Shown: one piece after another, positions 24,801 to 33,500 of the stretch
Layout of the letters: each line of letters opens with the position of its first letter
How positions within the stretch are numbered: position 1 is the first letter of the stretch
Assembly: GCF_020532645.1 (NCBI RefSeq)
Contig: NZ_JAJAUZ010000043.1
Span: forward strand, 1-64,000
Direction of reading: 5' to 3'
DNA from: Streptomyces bambusae
GTDB lineage: Bacteria; Actinomycetota; Actinomycetes; Streptomycetales; Streptomycetaceae
Length of the DNA: 64,000 nucleotides
The notes under the pieces: model-generated
What the model saw: the letters and a program-made list of their open reading frames with translations, nothing else
Told to the model about the DNA's origin: nothing
Database searches by the model: none
Program-made: the position numbers and the translations under genes

Positions 24801-26597
24801 GTCCCGGACACCGGCATCCACGGCCTGTTCGAGGCCCAGGCGGCCCGCACCCCGGACGAGAGCGCCGTCGTCGCCGACGGCACCTCCCTCACGTACCGCG
24901 AGCTGAACGCCCGGGCCGACCGCCTGGCGCGCGCCCTCGCCGGCCGCGGGGTGGGCGCCGAGTCGGTGGTCGCGGTGTCGCTGCCGCGGTCGGCGGACCT
25001 GGTGGTCGCCCTGCTCGCCGTCCTCAAGGCGGGCGGCGCGTACCTGCCGGTCGACCCGAAGTACCCCAGCCACCGCCTCGCGGCGATCCTCGAGGAGGCG
25101 CAGCCGCGCCTGGTCCTCACGGACTCCGCGACGGTCGGCGTGCTGCCGGAGCACACCGCCCCGGACCTGTTCCTCGACCGGCTCGACCTGCCCGCGGACG
25201 ACTCCCCGCTCGGCCTGCCGACCGGCGCGGACCAGCTGGCGTACGTCATCTACACGTCCGGCTCCACCGGCAAGCCCAAGGGCGTCGCCATCACCCACGG
25301 GAACGTCGTCAACGGCGTCCTCGAACTGGCGGCCAGGGTCGGCATGGCGCCCGGCAAGCGGCTGCTCGCCGGCACCTCCGTCAACTTCGACGTCTCCGCG
25401 TTCGAGATCTTCACGACCCTCGCCCACGGCGGTGTCGTCGAGGTCGTCCGCGACGTCCTGGTGCTGGGGGAGCGTACGGAGGGCTGGCGCGGCAGCGTCA
25501 TCTCCACCGTGCCCTCCGCGTTCGCCGAACTGGTCGACCAGATCGCCGGCCGCACCTCCGTGGAGACGGTCGTCTTCGCCGGCGAGGCCCTGCCGCCGTC
25601 GCTCGTGGAGAAGACGCGGGCCGCCTTCCCGGGCGTCCGGGTCGTCAACGCCTACGGCCAGAGCGAGTCGTTCTACGCGACCACGTTCACCGTGGCCGGC
25701 GACGCGCCGAACCCGGCGGGCAGCGCGCCCGTCGGCACCCCCCTCGGCAACATGCGCGCCTACGTGCTCGGCCCCGGCCTCGCGCCGGTGCCGCCCGGCA
25801 CGGTCGGCGAGCTGTACGTCGGCGGGAACGTCGGCCGCGGCTACCACGGCCGCGCCGAGCTGACCGCCGAGCGGTTCGTCGCCGACCCGTTCGGCCCCGC
25901 CGGCACCCGCATGTACCGCACCGGCGACCTGGCCAAGTGGAACTCCGACGGGGCCCTCGAGTACGCGGGCCGCGGCGACTCCCAGGTCAAGGTGCGCGGG
26001 TTCCGTGTGGAGCCCGGCGAGGTGGAGGCCGCGGTCACCGCCCACCCGGGCGTCGCCCAGGCCGCCGTCGTCGCCCGCGAGGGCCGCGGCGCCGGCACGT
26101 CCAAGCTCCTCGTCGCGTACGTCGTGCCCACGGCCGGCGACATCGCGGGCGGCGAGGCCTCGGCTCTGACCACCAAGGAGCTGAACGGATTCGTCGCGGA
26201 ACGGCTGCCCGACTTCATGGTGCCGTCCGCGTTCATGGTTCTCGACCGGCTGCCGCTCACCCCGAACGGCAAGCTCAACCGGGCAGAACTGCCCGAGCCG
26301 GAGTTCAACGGCGCCGAGTACCGCGCGCCGCGCAACACCCGCGAGGAGACCCTTGCCACGCTGTTCGCCGAAGTGCTCGGCGTGGAACGGGTCGGCATCG
26401 ACGACGGCTTCTTCGAGCTCGGCGGGCACTCCCTGCTCGCCACCCGCCTGATCAGCCGTGCCCGCGCCGAGATGGGCATCGAGATACCCATCCGAAAGAT
26501 CTTCGACCTGCCGACGGTGGCGGAACTCGCCGCCTGGTCGCAGGAATCGGCCGCTCCTCGTCGTCCCAGTCTGCGATCCATGGTCAAAAAGGACTGA
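18846..26597 (+). CDS. NRPS subunit 2: C-A(piperazate?)-T-E-C-A(piperazate?)-T
   Basis: A 2583-aa two-module NRPS with the same layout as NRPS1: C (HHIAADG at 130), A1 (FTSGSTGTPKG near 607, Lys940), T1 (GGDSIRS, Ser993), E (HHLVVDGVSW at 1173, GTVGWFTAMYP intact), C (HHVLIDGWS at 1673), A2 (YTSGSTGKPKG near 2136, Lys2476), T2 (GGHSLLAT, Ser2529). Both A pockets read DVFSVAAYAK, almost the same as A1 of NRPS1, so two more piperazate-like residues are predicted, the first as D. The N-terminus MIPLSFAQRRLWFLHRLEG is nearly that of NRPS1, and the C-terminal tail RRPSLRSMVKKD resembles its tail. AGGAG lies 8 bases before the ATG. Only 3 bases separate it from NRPS3. Confidence 0.93.
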   Translation: MIPLSFAQRRLWFLHRLEGPSATYNIPFVLRLEGPLDTAALAAAVTDVVTRHESLRTLVVENADGTPEQRILPPEEAPLQFRVVDVAPDAVESTANEAACEGFDLDTELPLRTTVLRVSEQEHVLVFVFHHIAADGASMAPFMRDFLSAYAARTEGRAPGWEPLPIQYKDYTLWQREVLGDEDDPQSVAAAQLDYWRRELADVPQPVQLPLDRPRPTSASHQGGHVDFTLDADLLAGVQKLAGGRGATAPMVAQAVLAVLLHHLGAGNDLTIGSPIEGRADEQLDDLIGFFANTWVLRVDLSGNPSFGDLLEQVRDRALAAYDNQDVPFERLVELLSPDRTTAYQPLFQTMLAWQFEWSQIEIPGLKLTPVPAGTGTAKFDLFFNIVPAPGGGAIGRLEYATELFDHGTAEGLVDRYVRVLRQVVADSTTRLGAVDVLTDAEHNWLTKLNETTAPVPAGTVHGQVAAQAALTPDATAVVAGPTELTYRELDERAARLAAVLREHGVGPDVLTAVALPRTADLAVALLAVLKAGGAYLPIDPNYPSSRIGLLLETAAPALVLTDAVAAATVEASRAPVLRLDTLDLTGPAAPLPEAATAPDHLAYVMFTSGSTGTPKGVAITHAGVVNGVRDLRRTVQAEAGSRMLAATSVNFDVSVFEIFTALTTGATVEIVRDVLELAERDNWTGTTVSAVPSVFSALLDQVAAGGPRLDIGTVVFAGEALSADLVGKVRTVLPGTRVVNAYGQTESFYATTHTVPEAADGTGAVPVGQPLANMRAYVLGPELTPVAPGVIGELYVAGLVARGYHGNGAVTAERFVACPFGEPGTRMYRTGDLAQWDADGQLKYAGRADGQVKVNGIRVEPTEIETVIGRHPAVGQIAVTVRPDHHGTARLVGYVAPAGPDTAVSESDLRKFAAQGLPDYMVPAVFVVLDRLPLNANGKLDRAALPEPEFTGAQYRAPRTEAERILAEVYADVLGTEQVGIDDDFFTSGGDSIRSIQVVARAKTRGVLVSTREIFEQRTVARLAELVEGREEEERIVLAELPGGGVGPAPLPPTAAHVLSLGGGIGRFCMSALLTLPADIDRTGLVATLQAVLDRHDVLRSRLDRAGDSLLMQPAGSVDAAALVHEVRYDGADVQAELDAAADRLDPDAGVMAQFVWLTSDAEADRLLVVLHHLVVDGVSWRILVPDFAAAWQRVRDGLAPAAAPESTSLRRWMHALADEAATPARVAELDRWQEILGGDEPVLGARDVDPATDVTATVDTLRIQVPADVTAALLDTVPAVFRSGVDDGLLTGLALALAQWRRSRGTAGDSTLVRLEGHGREDHLVPGADLSGTVGWFTAMYPVKLDLAGIDLADAFAGGAAAGRAVKAVKEQLRAVPDNGMGYGLLRRLNPETAGALAGLPEPRIGFNYLGRASAADIPEELRGLGWAPDTTHQDLIAAADADMPVLSALEINAVATGTPAGEELTAYFGFPTGVLTRDEVTELAALWVEALTALARHAATPEAGGLTPSDAPLVQVGQQEIDGWEAQFGKLSRIWPTTPVQSGMLFHTMLGAASSYDAYHMQLVFHLAGEVEPGRMQRAAQALIARHGILRAAFVNRADGDVVQVVPESVTLPWQHLDLTGLDEETRTEQFEAFLAEDQAAHFDVANPPLIRMALVFLESGRAELVMTAHHVLIDGWSMPLLMQDLLLLYAADGDRSGLAATRDFGEFLTWRARQDQEETARVWSQELAGVEEPTLLAPGSEGKGEGVAQIELALPEEQARTLGRRATELGVTINTLVQGAWALLLGQLAGRGDVVFGATVSGRPPAVTDIDSIVGMFINTLPVRVEYGPGDTLAEVLTRLQSRQAGLLDHHYYGLTEIQQSVGLKSLFDTLVVFESYPVDEEGISAASDAADGITFTGLRAATGTNYPVTLMAAAAPHLQLILQYTQGVFGEDSVQALGDRLLRILAHLAADPKTLVAQVDILDPAERDLLLGAYNATAVDVPDTGIHGLFEAQAARTPDESAVVADGTSLTYRELNARADRLARALAGRGVGAESVVAVSLPRSADLVVALLAVLKAGGAYLPVDPKYPSHRLAAILEEAQPRLVLTDSATVGVLPEHTAPDLFLDRLDLPADDSPLGLPTGADQLAYVIYTSGSTGKPKGVAITHGNVVNGVLELAARVGMAPGKRLLAGTSVNFDVSAFEIFTTLAHGGVVEVVRDVLVLGERTEGWRGSVISTVPSAFAELVDQIAGRTSVETVVFAGEALPPSLVEKTRAAFPGVRVVNAYGQSESFYATTFTVAGDAPNPAGSAPVGTPLGNMRAYVLGPGLAPVPPGTVGELYVGGNVGRGYHGRAELTAERFVADPFGPAGTRMYRTGDLAKWNSDGALEYAGRGDSQVKVRGFRVEPGEVEAAVTAHPGVAQAAVVAREGRGAGTSKLLVAYVVPTAGDIAGGEASALTTKELNGFVAERLPDFMVPSAFMVLDRLPLTPNGKLNRAELPEPEFNGAEYRAPRNTREETLATLFAEVLGVERVGIDDGFFELGGHSLLATRLISRARAEMGIEIPIRKIFDLPTVAELAAWSQESAAPRRPSLRSMVKKD

Positions 26598-26600
26598 TCG

Positions 26601-29600
26601 ATGATGATCCCGCTGTCATTCGCACAACGACGCTACTGGTTCATGCACCAACTGGAGGGCGGGGAGACGTGGAACATGTCTTCCGCCCTCAGGTTGACCG
26701 GCTCACTGGACCGCGACGCCCTCGAGGCCGCGCTCGGTGACCTGGTCGACCGGCACGAGATCCTGCGCACCACGTACGTGACGGATGACGGCGGGGAGCC
26801 GCACCAGCGGATCCTCCCCACGGCGGAGGCCCTGACCCAGGTGCGGCTGCCGGTGGTCGAGGCGGCACCCGAAGGGGTGCCCGCCTCGATCGACGCGGTC
26901 GTCGCGCACACCTTCGACCTGGCGTCGGAGATCCCGTTCCGGGCGAGCCTCATCCGCTGCTCGGAGCGGGAGCACGTGCTCGTCGTGGTGGTCCACCACA
27001 TCGCCACCGACGGCAGCTCGGGCGCCCCGCTCGCCCGCGACCTGGCCGCCGCCTACGCCGCCCGCAAGGCCGGCCGGGCGCCCGGCTGGGAGCCCCTCGA
27101 CGTCCAGTACAAGGACTACACGCTGTGGCAGCGGGAGGTGCTCGGCGACTTCGCGGACCCGCAGAGCATCGGCGCCCAGCAGATCGCGTACTGGCGCGGG
27201 GAACTGGCCGGCGTGCCGGAGCCGCTGACGCTGCCGCTGGACCGCCCGCGGTCCGACGAGGTCAGCACCGACGGCGACGCCGTCGGCTTCGTCGTCAAGC
27301 CCGAGGTGGCGGCCGGCCTGGAGAAGCTGGCCGCCGAACGCGGCGCGACCATGTCCATGGTCGTCCAGGCCGCGCTGGCGGTGCTGCTGTCCAAGCTCGG
27401 CGGCGGCGACGACGTGCCGATCGGCTCGCCGATCGCCGGCCGCACCGACGAGGCGCTCGCCGACCTCATCGGCTGCTTCGTCAACAACCTCGTCCTGCGC
27501 GTCGACCTGTCCGGCGCCCCCTCGTTCGCCGACCTGCTCACCCAGGTCCGCAACAAGGCGCTGGCCTCCTACGAGTACCAGGACGTCCCGTTCGACGTGC
27601 TCGTCGAGGAACTGAACCCCGAGCGCTCCAACGCGTACCGGCCGCTGTTCCAGGTCATGTGCGGCTGGCAGAACTTCGCGAAGCCCACCTTCGACTTCCC
27701 CGGCCTCGACGTCGAGTTCGTGCAGGCCCTCACCTCGAAGGCCATGGTCGACCTGTTCTTCAGCATGACCCTCGACGAGTCGGGCACGCTGTACGGCGAC
27801 ATCCAGTACGCCACCAGGCTGTTCGACCGCGACACCGTCGAGGCGATGGGCGACCGGTTCGCCCGGGTGCTGGAGCAGGTGGCCGCCGCCCCGCACCGGT
27901 CCGTCGGCGACATCGACGTCCTCGACGACGCCGAGCGCCGGCAGCTGCTGACCGAGGTCAACGACACCGCCGAGCCCACCCTGGAGGGCGGGCTGCTCCC
28001 GGCGGTGGCGAGATGGGTGCGGGAGAGACCCGCGGACGTCGCCGTCCTCGCCGAAACCGAATACCTCACATACCGGGAGCTGGACGCCCGCTCCAACCGG
28101 CTGGCCCACTGGCTGATCGGCCGGGGCGTGCGACCCGAGTCCCCGGTCGCGGTGGCCCTGCCCCGCACCGTGAACCTCATCGTGGCGCTGTTCGCCGTCC
28201 TCAAGGCGGGCGGCGCCTACGTGCCGGTGGACCCCGACCACCCGCGCTCCCGCACCGACTTCGTCCTTGAGCAGGCGGACCCGGTCCTCGTCCTCGAAGC
28301 CGACACGCTCGCCGCCGCCGACTGGGAGTCGTATCCGGACACCGACCCGGGCGTGGCCGTCCCCGACGCCACCACCCAGTACGTCATCTACACCTCGGGC
28401 TCCACCGGCACCCCCAAGGGCGTCGCCGTCCCCCGCGGAGCCCTCGCCAACTTCATCGCCTCCGTCCGCAAGCGGTTCCCGCTGGCGCCGGGGGAGCGGA
28501 TGCTGTTCGCCACGACGGTGTCCTTCGACATGGCCAACACCGAGCTGTACCTGCCGTTCGTGTGCGGCGCCACCATGGTCCTCGCGGCCAAGGAGACCGT
28601 CACCGAGCCCGCCGCCATCGTGGACTTCATCCGCCGGCACGACGTCTCCGTCGTCCAGGCCACCCCGGCCTTCTGGCAGATGCTCCTCACCCACGAGCCG
28701 GACGCCGCCCGCGGGCTGCGCATCATCACCGGCGCCGAAGCCGTCCCGGCCCGCCTCGCGGAAACCCTCGCCGCGCAGGCCGCCGAAGCCGGCAACTGGT
28801 ACGGCCCCACCGAGACCACCACCTGGTCCACCATGGCGCCCATCACCGCCGGGCAGGGCGTGACGGTCGGCAGGCCCATCGGCAACACCCGCGTGTACGT
28901 CCTCGACGCCCGGCTGCGCCCCGTGCCCCGCGGCGTCCAGGGCGAGCTGTACATCGCCGGCGACGGCCTGGCCCGCGGCTACCAGGGCCGCCCCGACCTC
29001 ACCGCCGAGCGGTTCGTGCCCTGCCCGTTCGGCCCGGCCGGCGAGCGCATGTACCGCACCGGCGACCTGGTCCGCTGGAACCGCGACGGCGCCCTGGAGT
29101 ACCTGGCCCGCAGCGACTTCCAGGTCAAGGTCCGCGGCTTCCGCATCGAGCTCGGCGAGGTCGAGTACGCCCTCACCGGCCACCCCGGCGTCGCCCAGGC
29201 GGCCGTCGTGATCCGCGAGGACCAGGAGGGCGACAAGCGCATCGTCGGCTACGTCGTCCCCAGGGACGCCGACGCCGACCCCGAGGAACTGCTCGACTCG
29301 GTCGACGTCCACCTGCGCGCCCTCCTGCCCGAGTACATGGTGCCGTCCGCCGTGATCCCCCTCGACCGGATCCCGCTCACCCCCAACGGCAAGCTCGACC
29401 GCAAGGCCCTGCCCGACGCACAGGCGGCCGTGATCCCCGCCGGCCGCGGCCCGCGCAACGCCCACGAAGAGCAGCTGTGCGCCCTGTTCGCGCAGCTCCT
29501 GGGCCGCGACGAGGTCGGCATCGACGAGGGCTTCTTCGCCCTCGGCGGGCACTCGCTGCTGGCCACCCGCCTCAGCGTCGCCATCCGCAAGGCGTTCGGC

Positions 29601-30407
29601 GTGGACATCCCGCTGCGCACCATCATCAAGTTCCCGACGGTCGCCGAGATCGCCGCGCTGCTGTCCGGCGCCGCCCACGGCGGCGAGCACGCCGACCCGT
29701 TCGACGTGGTCCTCCCGCTGAACGCCGACCCCGGCACCGGCCGCGAGCCGGTGTGGTTCTTCCACGGCGGCGGGGGCCTGGGCTGGGCGTACTACAGCTT
29801 CGTGCCGTTCGTCACCGACCGGCCGGCGTACGCCCTCCAGTCCCGCGGCTCCAACGGCGTCGACCCCCTGGCCGGCTCCGTGCAGGAGATGATCGAGGAC
29901 TACGTCGCCCAGATGCTGAAGGTCCAGTCCGAGGGCCCGTTCCACCTCATCGGCTGGTCCTACGGCGGCACCGTGGTCCAGGCCGTCGCGCACGAACTCG
30001 ACCGGCTGGGACACGAGATCGCGTTCGTCGCGATCCTCGACTCGCAGCCCGGCGGCCACGGCTTCACGGCCATCCACCAGGGCAAGCAGCTGTCGGACTA
30101 CCGCGCCGAACTGGAGGACTACTTCGGCCAGTACATCGGCACCGACAACAAGGAGCACTTCCTCGACTGCATGTCCCGGGTCCTCGCCAACAACATGGCC
30201 CGGATGATGGAGTTCGAGTCCCCCGTGTACCGCGGTGACGTGCTGTTCTTCAACGCCACCGAGCAGGAGGACCACTACATGGACCTCTGGCGGCCCCTCG
30301 TTCAAGGCTCGCTCGAGGTTCACGATGTCCGCGCCGTGCACCATGAGATGCACATGCCCGGACCCGTGGCCGAAGTCTTCGAGGTCCTCAACCGCAGGCT
30401 GGCGTGA
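26601..30407 (+). CDS. NRPS subunit 3: C-A-T-TE
   Basis: A 1268-aa single-module NRPS with a releasing thioesterase: C (HHIATDG at 132), A (YTSGSTGTPKG near 597, pocket Asp643, Lys931), T (GGHSLLAT, Ser985), TE (GWSYGG, Ser1120; late HHEMHMPGP supplies the His). The pocket reads DMTAIGWTWK by eye; I do not recognise it. TE domains normally hydrolyse or cyclise the finished peptide. The following gene encodes a second C-A-T-TE protein whose TE is about 80% identical to this one over the first 119 residues compared, so one of the two may not be the true end of the line. AAGGA lies 7 bases before the ATG at 26601; another in-frame ATG follows directly. Confidence 0.93.
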   Translation: MMIPLSFAQRRYWFMHQLEGGETWNMSSALRLTGSLDRDALEAALGDLVDRHEILRTTYVTDDGGEPHQRILPTAEALTQVRLPVVEAAPEGVPASIDAVVAHTFDLASEIPFRASLIRCSEREHVLVVVVHHIATDGSSGAPLARDLAAAYAARKAGRAPGWEPLDVQYKDYTLWQREVLGDFADPQSIGAQQIAYWRGELAGVPEPLTLPLDRPRSDEVSTDGDAVGFVVKPEVAAGLEKLAAERGATMSMVVQAALAVLLSKLGGGDDVPIGSPIAGRTDEALADLIGCFVNNLVLRVDLSGAPSFADLLTQVRNKALASYEYQDVPFDVLVEELNPERSNAYRPLFQVMCGWQNFAKPTFDFPGLDVEFVQALTSKAMVDLFFSMTLDESGTLYGDIQYATRLFDRDTVEAMGDRFARVLEQVAAAPHRSVGDIDVLDDAERRQLLTEVNDTAEPTLEGGLLPAVARWVRERPADVAVLAETEYLTYRELDARSNRLAHWLIGRGVRPESPVAVALPRTVNLIVALFAVLKAGGAYVPVDPDHPRSRTDFVLEQADPVLVLEADTLAAADWESYPDTDPGVAVPDATTQYVIYTSGSTGTPKGVAVPRGALANFIASVRKRFPLAPGERMLFATTVSFDMANTELYLPFVCGATMVLAAKETVTEPAAIVDFIRRHDVSVVQATPAFWQMLLTHEPDAARGLRIITGAEAVPARLAETLAAQAAEAGNWYGPTETTTWSTMAPITAGQGVTVGRPIGNTRVYVLDARLRPVPRGVQGELYIAGDGLARGYQGRPDLTAERFVPCPFGPAGERMYRTGDLVRWNRDGALEYLARSDFQVKVRGFRIELGEVEYALTGHPGVAQAAVVIREDQEGDKRIVGYVVPRDADADPEELLDSVDVHLRALLPEYMVPSAVIPLDRIPLTPNGKLDRKALPDAQAAVIPAGRGPRNAHEEQLCALFAQLLGRDEVGIDEGFFALGGHSLLATRLSVAIRKAFGVDIPLRTIIKFPTVAEIAALLSGAAHGGEHADPFDVVLPLNADPGTGREPVWFFHGGGGLGWAYYSFVPFVTDRPAYALQSRGSNGVDPLAGSVQEMIEDYVAQMLKVQSEGPFHLIGWSYGGTVVQAVAHELDRLGHEIAFVAILDSQPGGHGFTAIHQGKQLSDYRAELEDYFGQYIGTDNKEHFLDCMSRVLANNMARMMEFESPVYRGDVLFFNATEQEDHYMDLWRPLVQGSLEVHDVRAVHHEMHMPGPVAEVFEVLNRRLA

Positions 30408-30467
30408 CGACCCTGCGTCGGTCCGCCCCTGCCGGTTGAACGACCGCCCCGAACCACCGGCGAGGTA

Positions 30468-30503
30468 ACGGGGGACGGCGGCCGCGCGCCCGCCGTCCCC
30501 CGT
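30468..30503. terminator. Strong hairpin between NRPS3 and NRPS4 (attenuator or terminator)
   Basis: A perfect 14-bp stem (ACGGGGGACGGCGG at 30468-30481, complement at 30490-30503) has an 8-base loop. It ends only 30 bases before the NRPS4 start, leaving no room for a promoter after it. It may therefore act as an attenuator that lowers NRPS4 expression relative to NRPS3, or as an mRNA processing/stability element. Confidence 0.65.
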
Positions 30504-30533
30504 CTGCGCCCGATGCACCCAAAGGACTTGCAT

Positions 30534-33500
30534 ATGATCCCGCTGTCATTCGCCCAACGTCGTATGTGGCTGCTGCACCAGCTGGAGGGCGGGGCGGCGA
30601 CCTACAACATCTCGGCCGCGTTCCGGCTGACCGGGTCCCTGGACCAGGGCGCGCTCGTCGCGGCCGTCCGCGACCTGGTCGACCGCCACCAGATCCTGCG
30701 CACGACGTACGCGACGGACGATGACGGCGAACCCTTCTCCCGCGTCCTCTCCCTGGAGGAGGCCGACCCGCGGGTGCTGACCGCGGACGTGGCCCCCGAG
30801 GACATGCGCGGCGCCATCGACGAGGCCGTCTCGCACGGCTTCGACCTGGAGGGCGAACTGCCCTTCCGGGCCCACCTGCTGCGGGCCGCCGCCGACGAGC
30901 ACGTGCTGGTCATGGTCGTCCACCACATCGCCTCCGACGGCAGCTCCAGCGCCCCGATGATGCGCGACCTGATCTCCTCCTACGCCGCCCGCAAGGAGGG
31001 CCTGGCCCCGCAGTGGGAGCCGCTGCCGGTCCAGTACAAGGAGTACGCGCTGTGGCAGCGCGAGGTCCTCGGCGAGGTCACCGACCCGGGCAGCCTCGCC
31101 GCCCAGCAGGTCGAGTACTGGCGCAAGGAGCTCGACGGCGTCCCGCAGCCCCTCAGCCTGCCGACCGACCGGCCCCGCCCCGCGGAGGCCGACTCGCACG
31201 GCGAGACCATCGGCCTGTCCGTGGGCGCGGACACCGCCGCCGGCCTCCAGAAGATCGCCGACGAGCGCGGCGCCTCCATGTCGATGGTCCTCCAGGCCGC
31301 GCTGGCCGTGCTGCTGCGCAAGCTCGGCGGCGGCGACGACCTCACCATCGGCTCCCCGATCGCCGGCCGCACCGACGAGGCGCTCGCCGACCTGATCGGC
31401 TTCTTCGTCAACACCCAGGTGCTGCGCGCCGACCTCGCCGGCAACCCCACCTTCACGGAGCTGCTGTCGCAGGTCCGCGACAAGGCGCTGACCGCCTACG
31501 AGTACCAGGACGTCCCGTTCGACCTGCTCGTCGAGGCCATCAACCCGGAGCGCTCCGCCTCCTACCAGCCGCTGTTCCAGGTCATGTTCGCCTGGCAGAG
31601 CTACCAGAAGCCGGACCTCGGCATCCCCGGCCTCGACGTGAAGTTCGAGCAGGCCATCCCGTCCACCGCCATGGTCGACCTGTTCTTCAGCCTCACCATG
31701 GACGAGACCGGCGCCCTCCAGGGCGACCTGCAGTACGCCACCCAGCTCTTCGACCGCGACTCCGCCGAGGTCATCGCCGCCCGGCTGACCCGCGTGCTGG
31801 AGCAGCTGGCCGCCGACCCGACCCGCCGCATCGGCGACATCGACGTGCTCGGCGCCGACGAGCGCCACCGCCTGCTCACCGAGGTCAACGACGCCGGCGG
31901 CGAGATCTCCGCCGCCACCCTCCCCGAGGTGTTCGAGCGCCGCGCCGCCGAGCACCCCGACCGGATCGCCGTCAGCTACGAGGACACCTCGCTCACCTAC
32001 GCCGAGGCCAACGCCCGCGCCAACCGGCTCGCCCGCCACCTGGTCGCCCAGGGCGTCGGTCCCGAGTCCCTCGTCGGCGTCTGCCTGGAGCGCTCGGCCG
32101 AACTGGTCGTCGCCCTGCTCGCCGTGCTCAAGGCCGGCGGCGCCTACCTGCCGATCGACCCGGACTCGCCGGCCGACCGCATCGCGTACATCGTCCAGGA
32201 CTCCAAGCCGGTCCTGATGGTCACCACCAGCGACAACGCCGCCGCGCAGGAGCTGGCCCAGGACCTCCCGCAGGTCTACCTCGACCAGACCGACGGCCTT
32301 GACGGGCACAGCGCCGACGACCTCACCGACGCCGACCGCCGCACCGCGCTGACCTCCGCGCACCCGGCGTACGTCATCTACACCTCGGGCTCCACCGGCC
32401 GCCCCAAGGGCGTCCTGATCCCGCACCGCAACGTCATCGGGCTGTTCACCGCCACCGCGGACTTCTCCTTCGGCGCCGACGACGTGTGGACCCTCTTCCA
32501 CTCGTACGCCTTCGACTTCTCCGTGTGGGAGCTGTGGGGCCCGCTGCTGCACGGCGGCCGCCTCGTCGTCGTCCCGTACGACGTCTCCCGCTCCCCGGCC
32601 GACTTCCTGAAGCTGCTGGCCCGCGAGCAGGTCACCGTCCTCAACCAGACGCCGTCCGCGTTCTACCAGCTCGTCCAGGCCGACGCCGACGAGCCCGGCC
32701 AGGACCTCGCGCTGCGGTACGTGGTCTTCGGCGGCGAGGCCCTCGACCTGAACCGGCTCGCCGACTGGTACGCCCGGCACGCCTCCGACGCGCCGGTGCT
32801 GGTCAACATGTACGGCATCACCGAGACCACGGTGCACGTCACCCGCATCGACCTCGACGAGCACGCCGCCGACCGGTTCCGCGCCAGCGTCATCGGCCCG
32901 GCCGTCCCCGGCCTGCACGCCTACGTCCTCGACACCAACCTGATGCCCGCGGCCACCGGCGTCACCGGCGAGCTGTACGTCGGCGGCTACGGCCTGGCCC
33001 GCGGCTACCACGGCCGCTCCGACCTGACCGCCTCCCGGTTCGTCGCCAACCCGTTCGGCGGGCCCGGCGAGCGCATGTACCGCAGCGGCGACCTGGTCCG
33101 CTGGTCGAAGAACGGGCAGCTGGAGTACGTCGGCCGCGCCGACTCCCAGGTCAAGGTCCGCGGCTTCCGCATCGAGCTCGGCGAGATCGAGCAGTCCCTC
33201 GCGGGCCACCCCGAGGTGGCACAGGCCGTCGTCCTGGTCCGCGAGAACGGCGCCGACGACAAGCGCATCGTGGCCTACGTGGTGCCCGAGGACGGCACCG
33301 CCGCCGAAGGCTTCGCCGACCGCCTCACCGAGTACCTGCACGGCCGCCTGCCCTCGTACATGGTGCCGTCCGCGCTGATCGCCCTCGACGACATCCCGCT
33401 GACCTCGAACGGCAAGCTCGACAAGCGCGCCCTGCCCGACGAGGACACCGGCGCCGCCGTCAGCCGCGAGCCCCGCAACGCCTACGAGCGGCGCCTGTGC

